Position numbers and translations under genes: made by a program. A DNA stretch of 64,000 nucleotides from Paulownia fortunei (lineage: Eukaryota; Streptophyta; Magnoliopsida; Lamiales; Paulowniaceae). Numbering within the stretch: position 1 is the first letter of the stretch; each line of letters starts with the position of its first letter. Where the stretch lies: contig CM033120.1 in NCBI GenBank assembly GCA_019321725.1, forward strand, positions 6,019,694 to 6,083,693, given 5' to 3'. Under the pieces are notes generated by a model. That model did no database searches and was not told the origin of the DNA. It worked only from the letters and a program-made list of their open reading frames with translations. Positions 11,701-22,543 of this stretch are shown piece by piece.

Positions 11701-12887
11701 ATAACACGTGCTCATAGTTGAGGTTTTGCATGCATAACATTATTTTCAGAAAGAAAATATTTTAGTTGGCCACTACTAGTGTACCAAGGCCCATGTGTGG
11801 TTTATTTATATGATATTTAGGGCGCCGCGATTATTACATTTCGAAGGATCATAGAGATTGACAGGGGGTGTGCCTCTGGTGGTCACGAGAGGGTGGACCA
11901 CTTGACTGTGCCCTTATTGATGCCGCTGGTGGGAATACTTCTGGAGGGTCACAAGGGAAGACAGGGGGTGGACCTTTGATGATCCCAGGAGATGACCCCT
12001 AGACTGTGTCGATCTGTTTATGGCCATGTGATTATTGATATTGTTGAGAGCTCTATTCGGTACATAGTAGGTGGGCCAAGGGCCTAGTGATGAAAAATGA
12101 TTTTGATGCATGAGTTCGCATTCTTGTCATGATCTCATAGAAATGCATTGCATTTATGTTGGATTATCCCCTTCAACATGCATGATTTTCATTTATTGAG
12201 CATTAGCTCACGTAGTTCATGCATTGTAGGAAAGTTTGATGATACTTGAAGCTATGGACTTACTGAGCGAACGGCTAGAGCTCCTACAGGTTCTGAGGAT
12301 CAGTGTACATGGATGACGACCTGTTGGGCTGGTTGTTAATTTATTTGACTTTGGAGTTTATAGTATTAGGTTTTGGGATTTTTACTGTGTGTTATTTTTA
12401 AAACTTTTCTGTATATAGGTATGTAAATGTTATGGTTGTTATGGGTCCTCTGTAGATATATATATATATATATATATATATTAGTTTGTGAGTGAAAAAA
12501 ATAGTTTATTATTTATTATATTGTTACAGGAAGAAAAAAAAAATTGTACATGCATACAGGATTTATCATGTCAAAATTATTATATATATAAATATATATG
12601 TGTTTGTAGTATTAGGGGTGTTACACATAGGGCTTTTCATGGAGATATGCCCAAAATACAAAAACTGTACAAGTTTGAAAACATATTTTTTTTATCCAAC
12701 AAAATATTATCTCCCAACTTTTCCATGACACGTGTTGTCTTCTTTGATTTATTTCATCTCTTTTTGATCATTTTTGTTCATTAATTTCCTAACACAAATT
12801 ATTAATAAAATAATGATATTAATAAGAATAAAGTAAGGAAATTATAAAGGATTTGATACAAAAATATGTCAAAATATGCATTTATCA
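8767..12887 (-). repeat. 3' LTR of the Athila/Tat-type element, split by a solo LTR
   Basis: Pairs with 20834-22543 over its whole length once the insertion 10141-12630 is removed, leaving about 1.63 kb. The left end reads TGCTACAA and the right end TTATCA, the same as the other LTR. Confidence 0.9.
10141..12625 (+). mobile_element. Chromovirus-type Gypsy solo LTR nested in the 3' LTR
   Basis: Starts TGTAATACCCGAGCC and ends AGGGGTGTTACA. These are the same terminal motifs as the chromovirus-type LTRs at 59685 and 60459-62737. Flanks are CCTAG (10136-10140) and CATAG (12626-12630), a 5-bp target duplication with one mismatch. The uninterrupted sister LTR at about 22270 shows the empty site. 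Orientation is inferred from the TGTAATACCC end. It includes AT-rich microsatellites near 10448-10490, 10610-10720 and 12455-12481. The ORFs inside it are low-complexity. Confidence 0.88.
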
Positions 12888-13849
12888 AATTTCTCCACAC
12901 TTAACCCTTGCTCGTTCTCGAGCAAGCCTAAAACAAACCTAAACTGATCCACTTTTATAGAAAATCACAATTACATTTAGCATATACAACAAGTCTTTAA
13001 ACCAATAGGTGGCCCATAGAGGACGAGTTATAATCTCTTGAGGGTTCCAGCGGTGATACCCACAAACACCTATGATAACTATTTTCTAACTATTACTCTT
13101 AGGGAACAACAAAGTAATTTAGAAATAAAATCAAACAAGTGTTGAATTTAACTCATAGTCATTCAAAAGTCAATTCATTTCCACAATAAGCATACTCAAG
13201 TGTGTGTGTGGATAGTTAATGTCAACAGTGACAAAACTATGTATGTTTCAAAGAAGTGAATTCTCATAAAACCTTACAAAACTATCACCCAATCTCTAAT
13301 GGAAGAGTTAAACATCATAGACTCTTCCTCTGGTACAAATCTCCACTACACCGAAGGTACCACACAAAATCAAAAGGTTTCCAATAAAGGTTGTAATGAA
13401 GCTAAAGGGTAGTGATGTGGCTAAAAAATAAAAGGATATGATACAATAAAGGTTCTAAAAATTTTATGGAATTAGAGACATAGAGTTTATCAATGAACAA
13501 TTCTCAAACTCCATGAATTTTAACACTGGGGTCTATTGCTATTAAATTGAACCCCTCTTCATAATTCTTATTCATCTTATAACATCCTATTTTAGTTGTA
13601 ACTTGTAATATTTTTAGCACTTTGTAATTTTTTTTCTTTGGTTTTCTTTTTTTTTTGAAGAGAAACTCCTCCACACTTATCTTCTATTCCAACCTAAATT
13701 TCTTTTATAAGCTCACCCTATCAATGGAATATTTCTTAAACTCCAAATTATTTTAAAACAAGGGTTGAATAATAGTGTATTTAGACTAGGTAAAAAGATA
13801 TGGTTAACACAAAAAAATGTTCATTTATTGAAAGGTTTAAAGTGACTCA
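12888..13849 (-). other. 3' untranslated internal region of the Athila/Tat-type element
   Basis: Holds the polypurine tract next to the 3' LTR (about 12888-12900; minus-strand AGTGTGGAGAAATT) and a hairpin with 8-bp stem and 4-base loop at 12907-12926. A second similar purine-rich stretch lies near 13655-13680. No ORF is seen. Confidence 0.65.
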
Positions 13850-14467
13850 CTAAGGGGATGTTCTCTTAGAACATACACAAGCCAATGTTGGATCAGGTTC
13901 TGGCACATATGTTAGAAGTTGATCAATTAGTTGGTCTGGTGTTGGAGCAGAAATGATGATCTTTTTCGCAGATGGTGAAATAAAACCTTTTTCCACAGCA
14001 TGATCTACAAAAGATAGCAAATCATCATAAAAACTATTAACATTAAGAATATCTATATGTTTTTGGTAAATATTGAGTTGTACCCAAGAGATAACTTGGA
14101 ATAATTCCTCTAGTGTACGAAAACCGTCAGGTAGAATTATGAATACATCCGCATTGTTTAACATATTAGACATTCTGTCCTGAATATGTGACACTTTTAG
14201 CTCATCTCCAATGATCATACTTGTGATATTCTGTACTGTTAAAGGTTTTAAGATAACTCCCAAAATTTTGACTCCACCTTCATGAGCAAAAGTAGCAACA
14301 CTCCCCATTAATCCCAAATTGCCTTCCCCATACACTAAATGATTTTTTTTTTCTGCTAAAGTTCTACCAAGGTTATTGGCTGCCCATATAAACTTACCAT
14401 TTTTTCTTAGATTATATCCACAAAAGGCACAAATGCAGTTGAATTTGCGAGTGGAAGAGACTTCCAT
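13850..14467 (-). CDS. LOG-like (cytokinin riboside 5'-monophosphate phosphoribohydrolase family) passenger ORF
   Basis: An intact, intronless ORF of 205 codons related to plant LOG proteins, which release active cytokinin bases from their ribotides in the cytosol. The nucleotide-binding loop reads YGEGNLGLMG (residues 46-55), against the usual GGGSxGLMG. The HxxxR element is at 94-98. The signature PGGxGTxxEE appears as PDGFRTLEE (113-121): both Glu are kept, but one Gly has become Asp and another Gly Arg. Length fits the family (about 210-220), while plant LOG genes have several introns, so this is a cDNA-derived copy. It lies in the sense of the retrotransposon between integrase and 3' LTR, where env-like genes sit. 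The ORF is open although pol is wrecked. The altered signature makes enzymatic activity doubtful. Confidence 0.85.
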   Translation of the reverse strand: MEVSSTRKFNCICAFCGYNLRKNGKFIWAANNLGRTLAEKKNHLVYGEGNLGLMGSVATFAHEGGVKILGVILKPLTVQNITSMIIGDELKVSHIQDRMSNMLNNADVFIILPDGFRTLEELFQVISWVQLNIYQKHIDILNVNSFYDDLLSFVDHAVEKGFISPSAKKIIISAPTPDQLIDQLLTYVPEPDPTLACVCSKRTSP

Positions 14468-14645
14468 TTTTTTTAAAGTGAGTTGTGCAAAAATAAAGTG
14501 AGTATACTGCTATTTATTGAAGTGTGAATAGGAAATGCATTTACATCTTTTTCTTTTGTCAGAAAGGTTGAAAATAAGGATACAAAATTTGAAAATTAGC
14601 TACTTACACATGAATATACATGTAGTTGCGATTGCGGCTTACATC

Positions 14646-15241
14646 TTTCTTTGGTTTAATGTCCAGTAACAACTTAAATGCCCTCTATGGGTCGAGTATA
14701 TGCTTACCATCTAGTTTTCTTATAAACTGGAAAACAAAGTCTTTTAATATTATATTTCTAAGACTATAAAGCTTATATTCAGTTCGAAATTGATCTCATA
14801 AATCAAGAATTATACTTTGTACTAATCCTTATGGATGCATCTTAAAAGTCAATATAATGTGATCTAAAGACTCCTTACTCACTCCATCCTTAATGAATTT
14901 AAGTTTATCTTTTCGATTTTGAGAAACCATTCCTAAGGAACGACACTTTGTGTTACAAGTCCATCTAGCACATTTGCGATACTTTTTTATTTTTTTCATC
15001 GTTCATTTTTTAAATATGTGCTTTTACCAAAACCAGACATGTATCTAGTAAGAAAATCTGAAAACTCATGTGAAAACTCACCTACTCTTACCTTTACTTC
15101 AATTATCCATCGTATGTCCTCTAAGATGCCCTTGTGCATGACCATCTTTAATCTTTCAATCCTGATTTTATAAATTTTTAAAATTTCATTTTTAGGAAGA
15201 AAAGAAAATCGCTTCGTGAGAGTTAGAAAAATATCACCCAC
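14646..15241 (-). pseudogene. Unidentified passenger coding remnant between integrase and LOG-like ORF
   Basis: I do not recognise the family. Reading right to left, a clean frame runs 15241-14996 (81 residues, containing GEFSHEFSDFLTRYMSGFGK). A shift in frame at an A-rich run is then followed by a coherent stretch of about 115 residues with a Cys cluster (CARWTCNTKC), FKMHP and DFVFQFIRKLDGKH, broken by only three stops. The amphipathic, non-repetitive composition and low stop density argue for real ancestral coding sequence. It matches none of the gag, pol or env-like modules I know and may be a second captured host-gene fragment or an element-specific extra ORF. Confidence 0.5.
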
Positions 15242-15519
15242 TTTGAAAAGAAAAGGAAAAGAGAATGAAAAAAATTAAAAAACTATGTACAGAGATTTCA
15301 GTTGTTTGGGAAATTGACAAATCCGACTTTAATAGCCATAGAATACTACTATCCGCCACTTAATCGGGAAAAGAAAAAAAATAAAAGAAAGAAAGCCTTC
15401 AAAATAAATAAATTCAGAGAAAATAAGTATATATATATATATATATATTTATACAACACTAATCATAATAAGTGTTAGAAAGAAAAATAATTTTCTCTTA
15501 TGAAAATTAATTTTTTAGA

Positions 15520-16580
15520 AATGGTTTAACTCTTTGTCCATTTACTTTGAATATGTTACTATTTCTAGGATTTTCACTGTCAATCGCCCCATAAGGATAT
15601 ACTTTTTTTACAACAAAAGGACAACTCCACCTTGATCTCAAATTTTTAGGAAACAAATGCGATTGAGAATTATAAAGCAAAACCTTTTAACGAACGCCAA
15701 ATATTTTTCTTGAAATTTATTATCATGAAAATCTTTGATTATTTCTTTATAAATTTTAGAATTCTCATATGCATCATTTCTCAATTCTTGAAGTTCATTG
15801 ATTTGTAGTTTGCACAATTTAAAGTTTCATCAAGGTTAAAGTTAAACATTTTGATTACCCCAAAAGTTTTATGTTCAAGTTCAATAGGTAAATGACAAGG
15901 TTTTCCATAAACTATCCTATAAGGAGACATGCCTAACGATGTTTTGAAAGCAGTTCTATATGCCCAAAGTGTATTGGTAAGTCTAAGAGACCAATCTTTA
16001 CAGTTTGGATACTGTCTTTTCCAAAATTTATTTATCTCCCTATTTGTAAGTTCAAGTTTTCCATTTGTATGAGGGTGATAAAGGGTTGCAACTTTATGTA
16101 TGATTCCATATTTTCTCATTAAAGTTCCAAAAATTTTATTATAAAAAAGTTTTCTCCCATCACTAATAATAGATTAAGGAATTCAAAATCGACTTAAAAT
16201 ATTTTCTTTTAAAAATTTTACCACTATTTTGTGATCATTGTTTCGACAAGGAATTGCCTAAATCCATTTTAAAACATAATCTATGACAACCAATATGTAA
16301 ATAAAATCAAATGATAATAAAAATGGTGCCATAAAAGTCAATACCCCAACAGTCAAATATTTCAATTACTAGGATAGGGTATATGGGCATCATGTTTCGT
16401 ATTGAAATAAATCCTAACTTTTGATAATTTTCACAACTTTTGTAGAAAGTGTAAGTGTCTTTGAAAAGAGTTGGCTAATAAAATCCATATTGCAAGATTT
16501 TTGTAGCGATTTTCTTTGCTGAAAAGTGACCACCGCTTTACTTATCTCATTGTCAGGCACACATCTTCAAAAGATTTGAT
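15520..16580 (-). pseudogene. Integrase remnant of the Athila/Tat-type element
   Basis: The best-preserved part is 16119-15781: KYGIIHKVATLYHPHTNGK, then NTLWAYRTAFKTSLGMSPYR and YGKPCHLPIELEHKT, the C-terminal half of the catalytic core and its extension. Upstream (16580-16130) the HHCC and first Asp region is visible only in broken frames. Downstream to about 15520 similarity continues in shifted frames. It is non-functional. Confidence 0.85.
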
Positions 16581-16685
16581 CAGGAAAGTATTTGAAGAGG
16601 TATGGATCATTCTAATAAAACTTTTTTACCTCAGTCAAAAACTTCTTTTTGTCTTGAAAGTTCCAATGTGATGGCATCTTTCATG

Positions 16686-18064
16686 TCATAAGAAAATTAA
16701 TAATGTGAGCAAACCAATGTAAAATGAAACATTAGATAGTTGTTCATCAGGAAAAGTGACATTAATGGGTGTGGGTTGAAATAAGTCATTACAAACAAGT
16801 CTTGACAAATGATTAGTCACTACATTCTCTACTCCTTTCTTATCTCGAATCATAATATTAAATTCCTGGAGTAAGAGAATCCACCTAATCAATCTAGGTT
16901 TGACATCTTTTTTTGACAAAAGATATTTCAAAGTTGCATGATTACTGAAAACAACAACATGTGTACCCATAAGATAAGATCTAAATTTGTCCAATGCAAA
17001 AACTACAACAATTAATTCTTTTTCAGTTGTTGAATAATTTAATTGAGCACTATTTAAAGTTTTACTTGCATAGTAAATAACATATGGTTTCTTATCTTTT
17101 GTTTGTCCTAAGACAGCTTCAACAACTTAGTCACTAGCATAACACATTATTTCAAAAGGTAAAGTCCAATCTGGAGACTGCATGATTGGAGCAGATGTAA
17201 GCATGCTTTTAAGCTTAACAAAAGCATTTTCACAATTTTCAGTCCATTCAAAAATGGTGTCTTTTGTTAGAAGATTACACTAAGGTTTAGATATTATACT
17301 AAAATCTTTGATAAATCTTCTATAAAAATCAACAAGTCCTAAAAATGATCTTACCTCATTCGCAGTCTTTGGTATTGACAAATTGTTAATTAACTCAATT
17401 TTAGATTAGTCAACCTCAATACCTTTTGATAAAATAATATGTCCAAGAACAATACTAGTTGTTATTATGAAATGACATTTTTCCCAAATGAGCACAAGAT
17501 TTTTTTCTTCACACTTGATCAAAACCTTTTCTAAATTAGATAAGAAATCGTCAAATGAATTACCAAAAATAGAAAAATCATCTATGAAGACTTCAAGAAA
17601 AGGTTCAACCATGTCACTAAAAATACTAAGCATGCATCATTGGAATGTAGTTGGTGTATTACATAATCCAAAAGGCATCCTTTGGTATGAAAAAGTACCA
17701 AAATAGCATGTAAAAGTTGTTTTCTCTTGATCTTCAAGTGTAATTATAATTTGATTATACCCATAATATCCATATAAAAAGCAGTAAATTCATGTCCCGC
17801 AACTCTTTCTAAAATTTGATCTATGAAAGGTAATGGAAAATGATATTTTCTAGTAATTGAGTTAAGTTATCTATAGTCAATACACAATCGCCAGCTAGTA
17901 ATAGTCTTAGTTGGAATTAATTCATCATTTTCATTCTTGACTACAGTAACTCCAGATTTCTTAGGTACAACTTGAGTAGGACTTACCCATTTACTATCGA
18001 AAATAGGATAAATGGTTCCATTATCTGAGAGTTTAATAACTTCATTTCTCACAACTTCCTTCAT
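16686..18064 (-). pseudogene. Reverse transcriptase and RNase H remnant of the Athila/Tat-type element
   Basis: RT start is at 18064-17867 (SKWVSPTQVVPKKSGVTVV and SWRLCIDYR). The palm motif FIDDFSIFGNSFDD and LVLIWEKCHFI-VLGHIILSKGIEVD are in 17633-17406. RNase H is in 16994-16686 ([42 protein letters not shown]). The segments lie in different frames with many stops between them. Confidence 0.9.
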
Positions 18065-18112
18065 ATTAAGATTTAGACTTCGTTGCTTTTCTCTAGAAGG
18101 TTTAGCATTTTC

Positions 18113-18980
18113 CTATAGATAGATGTTATTTGTGCAAATTAAAGGACTAATACCTTTAATATTAGCAATGGTCCATCGTAAAACATTCTTACGCATTTTC
18201 AAAATTTTGATCAACTTACCTTCTTGATATGCATCAAGTTTGGAAGAAATTATTATTGAAAAAATCTCATTCTCACCCAAGAAAGAGTATTTCAAATCAA
18301 ATAGTAAAGGTTTCAAATCAATTATGGGAGTTTTAATACTTAACGGAATAGGTTGTACTATTGATGATGAAAGTTCTTCAAACCTTGGCTTCCAAAAATA
18401 TTTTTCTTATACATGCAAAAATTCAAAGAGAGTATTAACGTGTGTCTTTTTGAAAATACTTTTACTTTCAAAATAAGTCTCTAAAGTATTTGAAGAATAC
18501 GTTATAGTAAAATATTCATAAACAAGTTCCTCGATTAAATCCATTTCCTATATTTCAACATCTTCTGCAGATTGCTTACAAATATTAAACACGTTTAGTT
18601 CCAAAGTCATATTTCTAAATGATAACTTCAGAATACCATTCTTATAATTGATCAAAGTATTTGAAGTTGCAAGAAAAAGACGACCTAAAATGATAGGAAT
18701 TTGTGTATGTGTTTGTGCAACAACCTCTGTGTCCAAAATAATGAAATCGAATGGAAAGTAAAATTTATCAATTTATACCAACACATCTTCTACTACTCCT
18801 TTTAGAACTTTAATCGAGCGATCAGCTAGTTGGAGTACAATGACAATTGTTTTAAGTTATGCCAAACTTACTTGTTCATAAACTGAGAAAGGTAGAAGAT
18901 TTACACCAGCACCAAGATTAAGCAAAACATGCTCTATTCTAGTGTTTCCTATGGTGCATGAAATGGTTGGACAACCTAGA
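18113..18980 (-). pseudogene. Protease and linker remnant of the Athila/Tat-type element
   Basis: 18736-18548 encodes the protease C-terminal half with ILGRLFLATSNTLINY and LSFRNMTLELNVFNICKQ. 18316-18113 encodes the typical linker before RT (LKYSFLGENEIFSIIISSKL, RWTIANIKGISPLIC). The active-site part is decayed. Confidence 0.85.
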
Positions 18981-19190
18981 TCTTTTTACTTGGGTGGAGT
19001 GAATTGTTGAATAATTGAACTAACACTTTCAGTTGAAAATGTATTCTTTTGTACATGATGTTTTCTTTTGATTGAATATAAATCTTTGAAAAATTTGGTA
19101 TAAGGTGGAACTTGCTTGATTTCATCCAGCAATAGAATATTAATCTTGACTTGTTTAAAAACTTCAAAGATTTCAGCATTTGAGTTCAAT

Positions 19191-20636
19191 TTATGAGTTG
19201 ATTGCAATCTTAAAGGAAAGGGTACTGGAGGTAAATATTTTTTTTTCATCATTTTCAAACTTACCTTCATCATCAAGACTATTTCCATTCTTCATTTTTG
19301 GAGGTGGATTAGAAAATTTCTTCTTGGGATGAATAGTCATATTAATAACTTTCCCATTCCGAAGAGTTATGATCAAATTAGCCTCCTTGATTGGATTTTC
19401 ACCTAAAGAAGAAACATGACACTGAGTGAAAGAATTAGGTTGAGGTTGAACATAAAATTTACCTTTTTCATGAGTACGCAAAGAAGTTATCAATATTGAA
19501 AGTGTGCTTTTGATCTTATTGATGGCTTGTGAAGTCTAATTATTGATGTTTGTTTGTTCATGCATAAATGCTTGTAAAGTTTCCTGAAGGGATTTTGTAT
19601 GTGGAGCTAGATAAGAAAGAAAGTTTGGTGCCTTTTGTGAATATAGCGGTTGGGCATGGTTATCATCTTGCCAACTAAAATTGGGATGATTTTTCCATTG
19701 TGGATTGTAAGTTTCAAAATATGGAGAATGGAAAGGTTTTTTGAAAGTGTTCATGAAATTTCCTTGTACTGGAATATTTGGACATTCATTGGTGGAGTGC
19801 CCCACAAGTTCACAATTGCTACAAACTTCTTCCACTTGCATAGATTTGATTTTCTTTACTTTTTTAAGTTTCATGGCTTCAATGTTTCTTGTTAAACTAG
19901 CAATCCTTGCATTTAGATCATTTTCTTAACTAAGATAATATTTTTCTTTATTACTATTAGCAAGATTATATCTAATAGAACCTTTAAAATAATTAATACT
20001 ATGCCATAATTGATAGTTTTATGCCAAAATAGCCTAGATATTCTAGGGCTTCATCCAATTCTTTATCAAGAAACTCACCATTACACATTATTTCAATAAA
20101 TTATTTAATTTTAGGAGTTAAACTTTCATAAAAGAAATTAATTAAGTGCTATTTTTTAAAACAATGATGTGGGTATGAATTCAACAAATCTTTAAATCTT
20201 TCCCAACATTAAAAGAAAGCTTCACTAGAATTTTGAGAAAAAATTGAATTTGTCTTTTCAAAGCATTAGTTTTATGAGTTGGAAAGAATTTTTTCAAATA
20301 TTCAACTTACGTTTCTTGCCAAATGCCAAGTTTTTGCTTTATCTTTTAAAGAAAAAGGAAATAATTTTAGTTTAACAATCTCATTTGTGCAAGTTTGATC
20401 ATCAAAAGTGGCACTTACTTCATCAAATTCTTTCGGATGCAAGTAAGGGCTTTCAGAGTCTAAACCATGGAAATGAGGAAGTAAAGGGATCATACTGGCT
20501 TGAATCGAAAGTTATTTGCATTGAGAGGAAAAATGAAACAAGAAGGAGAAGAATTTTGATGAGGTTGCAAGTAATAACGCATGGTAGACACCTGTTAATT
20601 CTCATTTTCATTCTGGACACTTTCATTTTCAGCCAT
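19191..20636 (-). pseudogene. Gag remnant of the Athila/Tat-type element
   Basis: The likely gag start is the ATG at 20636 (MAENESVQNENEN, then a stop). The capsid part is at 20493-20302 (FHGLDSESPYLHPKEFDEV, LKLFPFSLKDKAKTW). A CCHC zinc knuckle, CSNCELVGHSTNECP, lies around 19822-19780. The gag/protease linker with LRNGKVI follows at 19493-19191. There are many frame breaks. Confidence 0.88.
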
Positions 20637-20809
20637 GGCGGAAGTGTGGAGGTGTTCAAACAAATTTCAAAATAAAATTTTGAAATTAATTCTAACTAAA
20701 CACCGAGAATTATGATTTCGATATCATTTATACATATAATCATAAAGAAAATAAACACATTATATTTATAAAGGAAAAATATTTACAAACCTAAATACTT
20801 ATCTTGTCT

Positions 20810-20827
20810 TCCCCGACAATGGTACTA
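20810..20827 (-). promoter_or_regulatory. Primer-binding site, tRNA-Asp type, decayed
   Basis: Read on the minus strand, the 18 bases six nucleotides inside the 5' LTR are TAGTACCATTGTCGGGGA. The complement of plant tRNA-Asp 3' end plus CCA is TGGCGCCGTTGCCGGGGA. Thirteen of 18 match and all five differences are transitions. Athila-type elements commonly use this primer. Confidence 0.8.
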
Positions 20828-20833
20828 AAAACT

Positions 20834-22543
20834 TGCTACAACTTTAAGGTTGCAAATCTAAGTGTAAGTTGTATTAAGTAAAAAAAATGAGGTCGATCCA
20901 CAGGGAAGTTGTTTGAAGAATTCAGGATTACATTTCTAAAAAAATAGGGTTTATGTGATTCAAACTATATAAAAAAATAATATATGTTGTAACTAAAGAA
21001 AAATCAAAGTAATAAAAGTACTGACGATTAGGGATTCACTCTTGAGTTATGAATAGAGAAATGATTATTTATTCTTTTTAACTCCCTTAATTGCCACTAT
21101 TGAATTTCATACATAATGAATATTCTAATGGGAAGATATTATCAAATAGCTCATACAATAAAGTAATCATGATATTATCTTACTATTTGTAAATTATATC
21201 TTAACGACAACACTTATTTATGAGATCAAGTATTTATGCACACCAGCGTCTACAACAAATCAAGGTTTCATGTTAGCGGTTGGTGTAGTAAAACCAAATG
21301 TCTAGCTAATTGAATTCAAGTATTTGTTGTGCCACTAGTGATACATAAATCAAGAATCACCACAAAATAAGTAGGGTTTAGGTTAAAACTCACACTAATA
21401 ATACAACATACTTAAATATTTTCTACCCTTATAAACCGTTCCTCTTCCTCCATCAAGAGGTTCACCCTTTTTCCTCAATAAAATAAAATTTAGAAAGACA
21501 TAATAAAAGTAGGAAAGACTAAAAATAGAAGAAAAGTTAGATAATACATTTCTTTTACTAGTAGAAAACTTACATTATTAGAAAATATATATTACTACTT
21601 GAAAACTTAGCCTAAGGAAACCCTCTACCCCCCTTTCTTACAAGCTTAATACATGTCCTATTTATAGTACTTGTAGTATGCTGGAGGCCAAACATATAAT
21701 GGAGGAGTTAAACAATCAAGTGGTATGTTAGTTGCCAAGAGTTGGTAAGTTGTTACACCAAATTCTCTAAATTCTCACCTACCCAATTGAATTTCATTTT
21801 TAGGTTAGATACAGCTAGATTTTGATGATGAGTAAATAACAAAATTGTAGATATTTTTATGTTAACATAGTTTCATATATCATTTGTCAAATTTGGTTGT
21901 CAGATGAGGGAGATATAAGTAAATTACCGAATCATGTCCAATAGCCATCTTTCAACATCACCAGCACTTTGCAGTATGTAATTTTACCATTTTGACATAT
22001 TTTCTCACCTTCTTGCCTTCAACAAACTTGTTTATTTATGTCATTGTATAACATATCCAAATGTTTACCCAAAATCAATTTGGGCTTTAAGAGATATGAC
22101 CCAATTATTAAAATAAGTCAGGACTAGGCTGAATTTTGATCTGAATTTTGGGGATCCATTTTCTATAATCACTTGGACAAATTTTCTGCTATAATCAAGA
22201 CTGAATTGGGCTGAGCTTCCAACAGAAAAGTTGTAGCTCTATTTCTTGGCTTTCAAATGAAGTAAGATTCAGGTTCATAAGGCTTTTGATCATGGAGTTT
22301 TGCCTAAAATACAAAAATTGCACAAGTTTGGAAACATGCTTCTTTTTATCAAATGAAGTATTATCTCCCAACTTTCTCATGAGACGTCTTGTCTTCTTTG
22401 ATTTTATTTTGGCACTTTTTGATCTTTATTTGTTCATTTGTTCCCCAACACAAAATATTAATAAAATAATACTATTAATAAGAATAAAGTAAGAAAAATA
22501 TAAAGGATTTGATACACAAATATGTCAAAATATGCACTTATCA
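20834..22543 (-). repeat. 5' LTR of the Athila/Tat-type element
   Basis: 1710 bp, from TGCTACAA at the left to TTATCA at the right, uninterrupted. It pairs with 8767-12887. The primer site sits just to its left. Confidence 0.9.

Larger units (their letters stand above)
8767..22543 (-). mobile_element. Athila/Tat-type Ty3-Gypsy retrotransposon carrying passenger genes
   Basis: An element in minus orientation, bounded by two related LTRs (8767-12887, interrupted, and 20834-22543). Inside, read right to left, are a tRNA-Asp-like primer site, gag with a CCHC knuckle, protease, RT, RNase H and integrase, then two non-retroviral coding stretches, then the 3' LTR. RT and integrase signatures (EVFIDDFSIFGNS, YRIVYGKPCHLPIELEHK) place it in the non-chromodomain Gypsy group. 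All pol parts carry stops and frameshifts and the LTRs have clearly diverged, so it is old. The flanks ACATT (8762-8766) and GCATC (22544-22548) share only a CAT core, so the target duplication is uncertain. Confidence 0.9.
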
